This document shows positions 31,923 through 38,968 of a stretch of 38,968 nucleotides of DNA, piece by piece. Source of the DNA: JBEBSD01 sp040394475 (GTDB lineage: Bacteria; Bacteroidota; Bacteroidia; Cytophagales; Spirosomataceae); assembly GCA_040394475.1 (NCBI GenBank), contig JBEBSD010000060.1, forward strand, positions 1 through 38,968, written 5' to 3'. The translations under genes and the position numbers were made by a program. A model generated the notes under the pieces. The model was not told the origin of the DNA and did not search any database. It saw only the letters and a list, made by a program, of their open reading frames with translations. Position 1 is the first letter of the stretch. Each line of letters begins with the position of its first letter.

Positions 31923-34751
31923 TTAGCGGCTCAGGTACAGGTTCCGTTCCCCGTAAACCTTCTGGAAGAAGTCGTCCGTGAGATCGTCTATAAAATAAAT
32001 GGCCTCTCCCGTCGATTTCATTTCGGGGCCGAGCTCTTTGTTCACATTCGGGAATTTATTAAAGGAAAATACAGGGATTTTCAACGCCCACCCGTTTTTA
32101 TGCGGGTTGAAGGTAAAGTCAGCGACTTTTTTCACCCCCAGCATAAGTTTCGTGGCGTAATTTACATACGGCTCCCGATAGGCCTTGCAAATGAACGGCA
32201 CCGTGCGCGATGCTCTCGGGTTGGCTTCAATCACATAAACGACGCCATTTTTCACCGCAAACTGAATATTGATTAACCCCTTGACTTCCATTGCCTTGGC
32301 AATTTTACGGGTATGGCTTTCCATTTGCTGCAGCTCGTCGGCCGACAATCCGAAGGTAGGCAGGGCCGCATGTGAATCGCCGGAGTGGATACCGGCCGGT
32401 TCGATGTGTTCCATGGTTCCGATAATATAAGAATCGACGCCATCGCAGATAGCATCGCATTCCGATTCGATCGCGCCTTCCAGGAAGTGGTCCAGCAGGA
32501 TCGTATTATCGGGGATATCCTGAAGGATTTTGATAACGTGTTGCTCAAGCTCCTGCTCGTTGATCACAATTTTCATACTTTGCCCGCCCAAAACATAGCT
32601 GGGGCGTACAAGCAGCGGAAAACCGAGCGCTTTCGACAGCTCTACGGCGGCATCGGAGGTTTTAACGGTGCCGAACTTGGGATACGGAATATCCAGGTCA
32701 CGCAGCAGGGCGGAAAAGCGCCCCCGGTCTTCGGCCCAATCCAGGGAGTGGAAGCTGGTTCCTATGATCTTGATGCCGTATTTCTCCAGCTTTTCGGCCA
32801 TTTTCAGGGCCGTCTGACCGCCAAGCTGCACAATGACCCCTTCGGGTTTTTCATGCTGGATGATATCATAAACGTGCTCCCAGAATACGGGTTCGAAATA
32901 AAGTTTATCGGAAATGTCGGGGTCGGTAGAAACGGTTTCGGGGTTGCAATTGATCATGATGGTTTCATACCCCGATTCTTTCGCTGCCAGCACCCCGTGT
33001 ACACAGGAATAATCGAATTCGATGCCCTGCCCTATCCGGTTGGGCCCGGAACCGAGTACCACAATTTTCTTTTTCGCTGTGACCACCGATTCGTTGTCGG
33101 GGTCGGTTGCGGAGGTGTTGAAGGTGGAATAATAATAAGGGGTCTGTGCCGCGAATTCGGCCGCGCAGGTATCCACACATTTAAAAACACGGTTGATGCC
33201 CAATTCGATGCGGCGGTTGTACACCCGGCTTTCCTTGGTGCCCAGTAAGTGAGCAATTTGCCGGTCGGCGTATCCTTTTTGCTTGGCAAGCAGCAGCAGC
33301 TCTCTGGGAAGACTCTCCAGCTCGTATTGTTCGATTTCCTTTTCCAGCTCAATCAGTTCCTCGATCTGGCGAAGGAACCATTTGTCAATTTTGGTCAGAC
33401 TCTGGATGGAATTGAAGGATAGGCCGAGTTTGAAAGCGTCGTAAATATGGAAGAGGCGGTTCCAGCTGGGGTGTTTCAGGCTATGTTTAATGGCCTCATG
33501 GTCGCGAAGTTCACGGCCGTCCGCCCCTAAGCCGTTCCGGCGGATTTCCAGCGACTGACACGCTTTCTGAAGCGCTTCCTGGAAGTTTCTTCCGATCCCC
33601 ATCGCTTCTCCTACCGACTTCATCTGTAGCCCGAGGGAGCGGTCTGCGCCCTGGAATTTATCGAAGTTCCAGCGTGGAACCTTTACGATTACATAATCAA
33701 TAGTGGGTTCGAAAAATGCCGAAGTGGAACCGGTAATCGGGTTGATCAGTTCGTCGAGGTTGTAACCGATCGCCATTTTAGCGGCTATTTTTGCAATCGG
33801 GTAACCTGTCGCCTTGGACGCAAGGGCTGACGAACGCGACACACGCGGGTTGATTTCGATAGCAATGATTTCATCTGTTTCCGGATTGACAGAAAACTGT
33901 ACGTTGCATCCGCCGGCAAATTGCCCGATGCCTTCCATCATTTTGAAGGAAAGGTCGCGCATTTGCTGATACAGCGTATCGGGCAGGGTCATGGCAGGAG
34001 CCACAGTGATACTGTCTCCTGTATGCACGCCCATGGGGTCAAAGTTTTCAATAGAGCAAATAATGATGGTATTGCCATTGCCGTCCCGCAGCAGTTCCAG
34101 CTCATACTCTTTCCATCCCATCACACTTTGCTCGACCAGTACTTCGTGTACCGGAGAGGCATGCAGACCATTGGTGAGCGCCTTGTCAAAATCTTCCGGC
34201 TTTTCTACAAACCCCCCTCCGGTACCCCCTAGTGTATAAGACGGCCGGATAACCAGCGGGAAACCGATTTCCTGGGCAATTTCTTTGCCTTCCAGAAACG
34301 AGCGGGCCGTTCGCCCTTTGCAGACGCCTACGCCAAGTTCCAGCATTTTCAGACGGAATTTCTCCCGGTCTTCAGTGGTTTCTATCGCCCTGATATCAAC
34401 CCCTATAATCTGAACGTTGTACTTTTTCCAGATCCCGGCTTTGTCGCAATCGATGGCCAGGTTAAGCGCTGTCTGTCCGCCCATGGTAGGCAGTACTGCA
34501 TCGACCCGGTGTTTTTCCAGGATTTCAAGGATGTATTTTTTTTCCAGTGGTTTCAGGTACACATGATCCGCGTTAATGGGATCAGTCATAATTGTGGCCG
34601 GGTTGGAATTGATAAGAATCACCTCGATCCCCTCCTCCCGGAGCGAGCGGGCCGCCTGAGAACCTGAATAATCGAATTCGCAAGCCTGGCCGATAATAAT
34701 GGGACCTGAACCTATTATAAGTACGGATTTTATATCCTGATTTTTGGGCAC
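31923..34751 (-). CDS. carB: Carbamoyl-phosphate synthase large chain, lacking the C-terminal regulatory domain
   Basis: Makes carbamoyl phosphate from bicarbonate, ammonia (from the CarA glutaminase) and two ATP, for pyrimidines and arginine. The 942-residue protein has two ATP-grasp synthetase halves: LIIGSGPIIIGQACEFDYSG at the start, TLGGTGGGFVEKPEDF, an oligomerisation domain (about 400-545), then LGSGPNRIGQGIEFDYS and SYVLGGQSMKIV in the second half. E. coli CarB has about 1073 residues; the missing piece equals the C-terminal MGS-type allosteric domain. It ends DDFFQKVYGERNLYLSR with a normal stop, so this is not a frameshift. The start codon is GTG. carA is not adjacent in this window. 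Confidence 0.95.
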   Translation of the reverse strand: MPKNQDIKSVLIIGSGPIIIGQACEFDYSGSQAARSLREEGIEVILINSNPATIMTDPINADHVYLKPLEKKYILEILEKHRVDAVLPTMGGQTALNLAIDCDKAGIWKKYNVQIIGVDIRAIETTEDREKFRLKMLELGVGVCKGRTARSFLEGKEIAQEIGFPLVIRPSYTLGGTGGGFVEKPEDFDKALTNGLHASPVHEVLVEQSVMGWKEYELELLRDGNGNTIIICSIENFDPMGVHTGDSITVAPAMTLPDTLYQQMRDLSFKMMEGIGQFAGGCNVQFSVNPETDEIIAIEINPRVSRSSALASKATGYPIAKIAAKMAIGYNLDELINPITGSTSAFFEPTIDYVIVKVPRWNFDKFQGADRSLGLQMKSVGEAMGIGRNFQEALQKACQSLEIRRNGLGADGRELRDHEAIKHSLKHPSWNRLFHIYDAFKLGLSFNSIQSLTKIDKWFLRQIEELIELEKEIEQYELESLPRELLLLAKQKGYADRQIAHLLGTKESRVYNRRIELGINRVFKCVDTCAAEFAAQTPYYYSTFNTSATDPDNESVVTAKKKIVVLGSGPNRIGQGIEFDYSCVHGVLAAKESGYETIMINCNPETVSTDPDISDKLYFEPVFWEHVYDIIQHEKPEGVIVQLGGQTALKMAEKLEKYGIKIIGTSFHSLDWAEDRGRFSALLRDLDIPYPKFGTVKTSDAAVELSKALGFPLLVRPSYVLGGQSMKIVINEQELEQHVIKILQDIPDNTILLDHFLEGAIESECDAICDGVDSYIIGTMEHIEPAGIHSGDSHAALPTFGLSADELQQMESHTRKIAKAMEVKGLINIQFAVKNGVVYVIEANPRASRTVPFICKAYREPYVNYATKLMLGVKKVADFTFNPHKNGWALKIPVFSFNKFPNVNKELGPEMKSTGEAIYFIDDLTDDFFQKVYGERNLYLSR

Positions 34752-35112
34752 TGTATTAGGTGTTTAAGTATGGTACTAAAAAATCATGCAAAGTTAGGGC
34801 AGGTTTTTCGGAAGTGCTATTATTATTGCAAAAAAAGTGACGTGAATTGTCTGCAGCCCCTAAAATGACTCCTCTCCCTTTTTTGCCGGAACCCTGAGAT
34901 GCCGGTAGCCGCGCAGCCGGCATCTCAGGCTGTTGCACATTATCTACAGGATATAGTACTAAATACCCGTGAAGAGTAGTATTATTTTGATATATTGGTT
35001 AGCTCGTAAAACCGGTTCTGATTTAAATTAAGTATGTTATCTATATATTGTATAGAATTAGTTTTATTTGTGTGTTTTTAGATTTATTTATTCAACTTAT
35101 CTTCAGAGCGTT
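34752..35112. other. Gap between carB and the T9SS-tailed protein: carB -7 box and a perfect hairpin
   Basis: A TAACTTTG -7 box for carB lies on the minus strand at 34789-34796. A perfect 13-bp inverted repeat follows: CCTGAGATGCCGG (34893-34905) and CCGGCATCTCAGG (34917-34929), with an 11-base loop and no T-tract on either side. The rest is AT-rich and should hold the promoter of the plus-strand gene; TTTATTTG (35063-35070) is a near -7 match. No small gene is visible. Confidence 0.6.
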
Positions 35113-36087
35113 ATGAAACGATATTTATTGTTTTGCCAGTTGGTTATTATGCCAATGGCAGCAGCGAATGCCCAACTTGGCATCGGGGCCGACGGGCTTA
35201 CTATTCAAAGCGGTACCCACTTTTTTGTAGACAGTCTTACCCTGAATCCATCTGCAGCTATAACCCTGACCAACCAGACTGTAACCCTTTCATCGCTGGC
35301 CGTCCCCGGCACACCGCCCAGCGTCGGTCGCGTGTATCTGTTTTCCGCTCCCTTTGACTTCTCCGGAACGGCAGGACTCTACTACAAAGACAGCGAATTA
35401 AATGGGAATGAAGAATCTTCCCTGCAGATCGCATATGGAAATCCTGCGTATACCGTTACTACGACAAGCACTGCCAACCCGGCAATCAATTACCTCAGCA
35501 GCCTGTTTTCTGCTACCGGTATCGACAGGATTACAGCCGCTACCTTTGGTGCACTGCCGGTAACACTTACCCATTTTTCTGTTGAAAACGTGGAAAAAGG
35601 CGTACACCTCGTTTGGAAAACGACGTTTGAAACGGGAAGCGACTTCTATGAGGTGCAGCGGAGTGCGGATGCCAAAACATGGGAAATCCTGACCATCCTG
35701 GAGGCGAGCCGCGAAAGCCAGTCCCTGCAGCGTTACTCTTTTACGGATAATGCTCCTCAAACCGGTATCAATTACTATCGTCTCCGGATAGTGGACAGCG
35801 ACGGCACCTATGCGTTTAGCCCCATCCGGAATGTTGTGAATGAGGGGAGCATCGCTGTGAAGGCTTTCCCGAACCCGGCTGCACATAGCCTGTTGGTAGA
35901 GCTGACCGACTGGAGACGCGTACAGCGATTACAGTTACTTGACTTACTTGGAAAAACATGGTATACCACCGATCAGGCCGGATTCTCTAACCAGATTGAT
36001 ACCAGGAACCTCCTGCCGGGCATGTACCTGGTACAGGTAACCTATGCCAATAGCTCGCTGAAAACAGTGAAAGTAGTGAAGCAGTGA
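35113..36087 (+). CDS. Exported protein with T9SS type A sorting domain
   Basis: A 324-residue secreted protein. The signal peptide (MKRYLLFCQLVIMPMAAANA) is followed by QLGIGADGLTIQSGTHFFVD. A poorly conserved beta-rich N-terminal half (about 25-155) leads to the common LPVTLTHFSVENVEKGVHLV segment (about 160-180), a fibronectin-like region with VQRSADAKTWE and NYYRLRIVDSDGTY, and a C-terminal sorting domain (about 250-324) with AFPNPAAHSLLVEL and NLLPGMYLVQVTY, ending in KVVKQ. It should be carried across the outer membrane by the T9SS and attached to the surface. Its function is unknown. ATG 35113 was chosen because upstream in-frame codons precede the signal peptide. Confidence 0.88.
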   Translation: MKRYLLFCQLVIMPMAAANAQLGIGADGLTIQSGTHFFVDSLTLNPSAAITLTNQTVTLSSLAVPGTPPSVGRVYLFSAPFDFSGTAGLYYKDSELNGNEESSLQIAYGNPAYTVTTTSTANPAINYLSSLFSATGIDRITAATFGALPVTLTHFSVENVEKGVHLVWKTTFETGSDFYEVQRSADAKTWEILTILEASRESQSLQRYSFTDNAPQTGINYYRLRIVDSDGTYAFSPIRNVVNEGSIAVKAFPNPAAHSLLVELTDWRRVQRLQLLDLLGKTWYTTDQAGFSNQIDTRNLLPGMYLVQVTYANSSLKTVKVVKQ

Positions 36088-36093
36088 GGGGAG

Positions 36094-36193
36094 GTGTTAG
36101 GTATTAGGTGTTAGGTTATAGGTATTAGGTGTTAGGTTATAGGTATTAGGTTATAGGTATTAGGTTATAGGTGTTAGGTGTTAGGTGTATAGG
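36094..36193. repeat. TTAGGTGTTA/TTATAGGTA simple-repeat tract
   Basis: About 100 bp of alternating 7-9-base units (GTGTTAGGTATTAGGTGTTA and TTATAGGTATTAGG) directly after the T9SS-tailed gene. The reverse complement of these units is at 437-470. A single TATTAGGTGTT also overlaps the carB start region (34754-34764). Confidence 0.9.
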
Positions 36194-36274
36194 TTTTGGG
36201 GGTTTTGCTGTTTTGCTGGCGTAAATCTGCGTAATCTGTGGTATTGAAAAACAAAAAAAATAATTGCTGCAACG

Positions 36275-37108
36275 ATGAAAAACTTTGCCTTCAGCCTGCA
36301 TAAGTCAGGCAAAACAGCCGCGCTTGTGGCCGTGCTGTTTTTAGTAACTACCTTCAGCCGGGCGCAGGTAGGAATTGGTACCGTCACTCCTGACGAAAGC
36401 GCCCAGCTTGAGATTCAGTCTACCGAAAAAGGACTGCTGATCCCCCGGATGAGCGCAGCCCAACGAGATGCAATAAACGAGCCGGCAGAAGGGCTTATCG
36501 TTTTTGTAACGGATAGCAATCCCGGACTTTATTTTTACAAATCACCTGGCTGGCAGGCGGTTACACCTGCGCCCGTGGTTCCGGACCCATCCCCGGGGAC
36601 TATTATCCCTTTCGCATCCGGAGCGCCGGTAACGTTGGAGGCTTTCCTGGGCGGGTTGACAGGACCAGGAGGAATCATTGGCTTCGGGAATTCTGCAAGC
36701 GGATTGGGTTTGCTGGGGGGCGGGCCAATTGATTTGAGCGGATTGCTGGGAGCCTCCATGATAAATATGGCTTTTTCAGTTCCGAGAGATGGTACGATCA
36801 CGTCGATGGCGGGATATTTTAGTAACACGATACCGCTCTCAATGATCGGTTCAACACTTACGATTACCGCTCAGTTGTATCAATCAACTGCTCCCGACAA
36901 TACTTTCACTCTTATTCCAGGTGCAGTTGTTACACTAACACCCTATCCGGGAATTATTCCGGCAGGAACTCCTGCAAGCGGAATCAGTTCAGGTTTAAAC
37001 ATTCCGGTAACCGCGGGCTCACGTTTGCTATTGGGATTTTTTGCCTCTTCGTCAGGATCTCCGGCTATACTTACAGGCTATGCAAGTGCAGGGGTAGAAA
37101 TCAGGTAA
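36275..37108 (+). CDS. Exported protein with a Bacteroidota N-terminal module and BclB-like C-terminal domain (copy 1)
   Basis: A 277-residue exported protein. Signal peptide about 1-30 (cleavage before QVGIG). Residues 31-95 form a module seen at the start of many Bacteroidota surface proteins: QVGIGTVTPDESAQLEIQST, GLLIPRMSAAQRDAI, then EGLIVFVTDSNPGLYFYK. A proline-rich linker (TPAPVVPDPSPG) leads to residues 109-277: IIPFASGAPVTLEAFLGGL, GFGNSASGL, MAFSVPRDGTITSMAGYFS, TAQLYQSTAPDNTFT, IPGAVVTLTP, SRLLLGFFASSSG, TGYASAGVEI. From memory this matches the C-terminal domain of the Bacillus exosporium protein BclB. No collagen-like Gly-X-Y repeat and no T9SS tail is present. A tandem paralogue follows after 38 bp. 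Function unknown; a surface or matrix role is inferred. Confidence 0.82.
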   Translation: MKNFAFSLHKSGKTAALVAVLFLVTTFSRAQVGIGTVTPDESAQLEIQSTEKGLLIPRMSAAQRDAINEPAEGLIVFVTDSNPGLYFYKSPGWQAVTPAPVVPDPSPGTIIPFASGAPVTLEAFLGGLTGPGGIIGFGNSASGLGLLGGGPIDLSGLLGASMINMAFSVPRDGTITSMAGYFSNTIPLSMIGSTLTITAQLYQSTAPDNTFTLIPGAVVTLTPYPGIIPAGTPASGISSGLNIPVTAGSRLLLGFFASSSGSPAILTGYASAGVEIR

Positions 37109-37146
37109 ACGCTGAAAGTAGCTAAACAATAATCCTTACTATAAAA

Positions 37147-37989
37147 ATGAAGAGTTTTACCTATAAAATGAAGGGCTTTACCATTCGTCTGCGTACAACA
37201 CGCAAAGCAGCAGGACTCCTGGCGTTGCTATGCTTAACAGCTGCCTTCAGCCAGGCGCAGGTAGGAATTGGCACCGTCACGCCCGACGAAAGCGCCCAGC
37301 TTGAAATTCAGTCTACTGAAAAAGGACTGCTGATCCCCCGGATGAGTGCAGCCCAACGAGATGCAATAAGCGAGCCGGCAGAAGGGTTGATCGTTTTTGT
37401 AACCGATAGCAATCCTGGTCTGTATTTTTATAAAACTCCCGGCTGGCAGGCGGTTACACCTGCGCCCGCGGTTCCGGATCCGTCCCCGGGGCCTATTATC
37501 CCTTTTGCATCCGGAACGCCGGTAACATTGACCACTTTGCTCGGCGGCCTGGTGGGAAGCGGAGCATATATCGGCTTTGGAAATTCTGTAAACGGGATAG
37601 ATGTGGTGACCGGTTCAATTGATTTATCCGCGGTTGGAAATATGGCTTTTTCAGTTCCAAGAGACGGTATTATCACGTCAATGGCCGGGTATTTCAGTAC
37701 CACAGCCGCCATTTCAGGGTTTGGTACAACAACTGTTTCAGCCCAGTTATATCAGTCGACCACTCCCGATAATACATTCACTCCTGTTCCGGGAGCAGTG
37801 GTCACACTGGCGCCCGGATATACTGGTAGTGAACCTACAGGTACCGCCGTAAACGGTCTTACTTCCGGTTTAGCTATTCCGGTCGCCGCCCGGACACGCT
37901 TGCTGTTAGTGTTTTATGCCGCTACATCCGGAGGAGCGTTAACCAATGTGATTTCAGGCTATGCAAGTGCGGGGGTAGAAATCAGGTAA
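37147..37989 (+). CDS. Exported protein with a Bacteroidota N-terminal module and BclB-like C-terminal domain (copy 2)
   Basis: A 280-residue paralogue of the preceding gene. The signal peptide runs to about residue 37 (ATG 37147; 37171 is an alternative). The N-terminal module (about 38-103) is nearly identical to copy 1 in DNA as well as protein. The BclB-like half (about 117-280) is more divergent: IIPFASGTPVTLTTLLGGLV, YIGFGNSVNG, MAFSVPRDGIITSMAGYFST, AQLYQSTTPDNTFTPVPGA, RTRLLLVFYAATSGG, ISGYASAGVEIR. Both copies end in the same five residues. Copies probably arose by tandem duplication and may be co-transcribed. The GntR regulator starts 124 bp downstream. Confidence 0.82.
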   Translation: MKSFTYKMKGFTIRLRTTRKAAGLLALLCLTAAFSQAQVGIGTVTPDESAQLEIQSTEKGLLIPRMSAAQRDAISEPAEGLIVFVTDSNPGLYFYKTPGWQAVTPAPAVPDPSPGPIIPFASGTPVTLTTLLGGLVGSGAYIGFGNSVNGIDVVTGSIDLSAVGNMAFSVPRDGIITSMAGYFSTTAAISGFGTTTVSAQLYQSTTPDNTFTPVPGAVVTLAPGYTGSEPTGTAVNGLTSGLAIPVAARTRLLLVFYAATSGGALTNVISGYASAGVEIR

Positions 37990-38054
37990 GCGTTTGGGCA
38001 TGTTGCTGGTTTTGCCGGTCGGAATTTCCGGATCGCTTGATTTAGTTGCATTAT

Positions 38055-38094
38055 TTTATGTACTACAAAAGAAAGTATTAAATTTGTAGTGCAA
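38055..38094 (+). promoter_or_regulatory. GntR gene promoter with two FadR-type operator-like sites
   Basis: TTTA (38055-38058), 20 bases, TAAATTTG (38079-38086) form a near-consensus promoter. Two similar near-palindromes overlap it: ATGTACTACAA (38058-38068, between the boxes) and TTGTAGTGCAA (38084-38094, over the -7 box end). Both fit WTGTASTRCAA and agree, with one mismatch each, with the FadR-family pattern TNGTNNNACNA. ACTACAAA and TTTGTAGT also form an 8-bp inverted repeat (38062-38069 and 38083-38090). Autoregulation is inferred. Confidence 0.6.
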
Positions 38095-38113
38095 TCATTA
38101 TAAACCGACACGG

Positions 38114-38815
38114 GTGAACGATCTGACCAGGGATATACAACCGATAGCGGCCACTACGATGGCCGATTTAGTGGAACTCAGATTACGGGAATACTTAAAG
38201 AAAAAGTCGTTCCGTCCCGGAGATGCGCTGCCGAAAGAACAGGAACTGGCGGATGCACTGGGAGTGAGCAGGAATGTGGTGCGGGAAGCGCTCAGCCGTT
38301 TGCGGATGCTGGGGATGATTGATTCGAGGAAAAAGCGGGGAATGATTCTGGCCGAGCCGGATATCCTGGGATCCTTTGAACGGGTGCTGGATCCGCTGAT
38401 TATGAGCAAGGATACCCTGCACGACCTGTTTGAGCTGCGGCTGGTTCTGGAAATGGGGCTGGCAGATCTGATCTATACACGGATGCGAGAGGAAGACATC
38501 GAAGAATTGCAGTCCATTGTGGACCATGAAGTGTACAAAGTGCAAAAGCCCTTCCGGGTGGAGCATGAAATTGCCTTTCACGGGAAATTGTACCGGATGA
38601 CCGGTAACGATACGTTCATTCGCTTTCAGAGCATGCTGCTGCCGGTTTTCCAGTACGTGGTGCACTACGAAAATAGCATCAGCGGGAACACAGCGGTGGG
38701 CAAGGTGACGCACCGTGATCTGGTAGAAATCCTCAGAACCGGTGAGCCGGAAGATTTCCGGGCGGGGATGAAGGAGCATCTTCAGCCGCATTTCGACTGG
38801 CTAAGAAAGAAATAG
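38114..38815 (+). CDS. FadR-type GntR-family transcriptional regulator
   Basis: A 233-residue regulator with an N-terminal GntR winged HTH (about 15-80; FRPGDALPKEQELADALGVS, then RNVVREALSRLRMLG) and a C-terminal helical FCD ligand-binding domain (about 95-220; LFELRLVLEMGLADLIYTRM, EIAFHGKLYRMTGN, VTHRDLVEIL). FCD domains usually bind a metal and a carboxylate effector. The GTG at 38114 is the first start; ATG 38159 would remove 15 residues before the HTH domain. It probably represses itself and a neighbouring operon, perhaps one beyond the window end. The ligand is unknown. Confidence 0.92.
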   Translation: MNDLTRDIQPIAATTMADLVELRLREYLKKKSFRPGDALPKEQELADALGVSRNVVREALSRLRMLGMIDSRKKRGMILAEPDILGSFERVLDPLIMSKDTLHDLFELRLVLEMGLADLIYTRMREEDIEELQSIVDHEVYKVQKPFRVEHEIAFHGKLYRMTGNDTFIRFQSMLLPVFQYVVHYENSISGNTAVGKVTHRDLVEILRTGEPEDFRAGMKEHLQPHFDWLRKK

Positions 38816-38968
38816 GACTCTAGGGAGCAGGCCGGCGATTGTCTGTACGTTAAAAGCTTCAGGGATTCCGTATGAGATAAAGCATGTTTTGTATCCTTAT
38901 TTTGTAAGGAAATAGGGATCAGTCTCAAAAGTTGTGGAGTGCATAGGATTTTTCTAGGTTTGTGTTTT
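38816..38968. other. End of window, no gene seen
   Basis: About 150 bp after the GntR gene. It contains TTATTTTG (38897-38904), a one-mismatch -7 box, which may belong to a gene just outside the window. No coding frame begins here. Confidence 0.4.

Noticed and set aside
32385..33248. A 287-codon open frame antisense to carB.
   Set aside because: It lies over conserved ATP-grasp sequence and has no protein-like motif of its own.
34891..34930. The CTGAGATGCC segment recalls the conserved CTGAGA of a TPP riboswitch.
   Set aside because: The other conserved TPP parts are missing, and the segment is one arm of a simple perfect hairpin.
36200..36270. The CGTAAATCTGCGTAATCTGTGG phrase before the first BclB-like gene as a regulatory site.
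   Set aside because: It looks like a short dispersed intergenic repeat; no symmetry or -33/-7 match supports a binding site.

Overview
The window is chromosomal DNA from a member of the Bacteroidota, most likely a Cytophagia/Chitinophagia-type aerobe. The evidence is a gliding lipoprotein (GldD), C-terminal type IX secretion (T9SS) sorting tails on two secreted proteins, a carbamoyl-phosphate synthase large chain without the C-terminal regulatory domain, a long-tailed ribosomal protein bS16, start sites without clear Shine-Dalgarno sequences, and several promoters of the Bacteroidota form TTTG-N19/20-TAnnTTTG. The perfect example lies in front of rpsL. Genus cannot be read from the sequence.

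Layout. 1-480 is non-coding: a 27-bp minisatellite, then inverted copies of its motifs and an ACCTAACACCTA-type simple repeat. 481-3932 holds a glycerate kinase abutting a convergent Nudix-type regulator, then a class V aminotransferase and aroQ. 4066-8036 carries RNA and ribosome functions: an RluD-like pseudouridine synthase, a GNAT acetyltransferase, and the minus-strand rpsP-rimM-trmD group, in which rpsP has a 150-residue Ala/Glu/Pro/Val/Thr tail and is followed by a strong hairpin terminator. 8237-11833 is a 1198-residue hybrid histidine kinase. 11994-14920 is a tight rsmA-mgtE-dtd-mazG operon. 14915-19563 (minus) has a siroheme-synthase-type dehydrogenase, a protein resembling a catalytically dead ImmA/IrrE protease, gldD, an unknown secreted protein and glmS. 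19963-20959 is rpsL-rpsG, closed by a terminator with no fusA behind it. 21254-24141 is a threonine-degradation locus: an Lrp/AsnC regulator divergent from tdh-kbl. It is followed by a quinone oxidoreductase and an M20 amidohydrolase.

26908-34751 (minus) holds a secreted metzincin-like protease with PKD, GEVED and T9SS domains, a metallophosphoesterase, a RIC/YtfE-like di-iron protein and carB. 35113-38815 (plus) is an exported-protein cluster: a T9SS-tailed protein, two tandem paralogues that join a Bacteroidota N-terminal module to a C-terminal domain resembling that of the Bacillus exosporium protein BclB, and a FadR-type GntR regulator. Two near-palindromic sites lie in that regulator's own promoter.

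Most genes are housekeeping. The accessory signals are the twin BclB-like proteins, the putative pseudo-protease, the bS16 tail, the GntR operator pair, and several families of intergenic repeats. One of those families is a hairpin (GGTCTGTG-N4-CACAGACC) found in gaps between convergent genes. I found no tRNA, rRNA, CRISPR array, insertion sequence or prophage gene.
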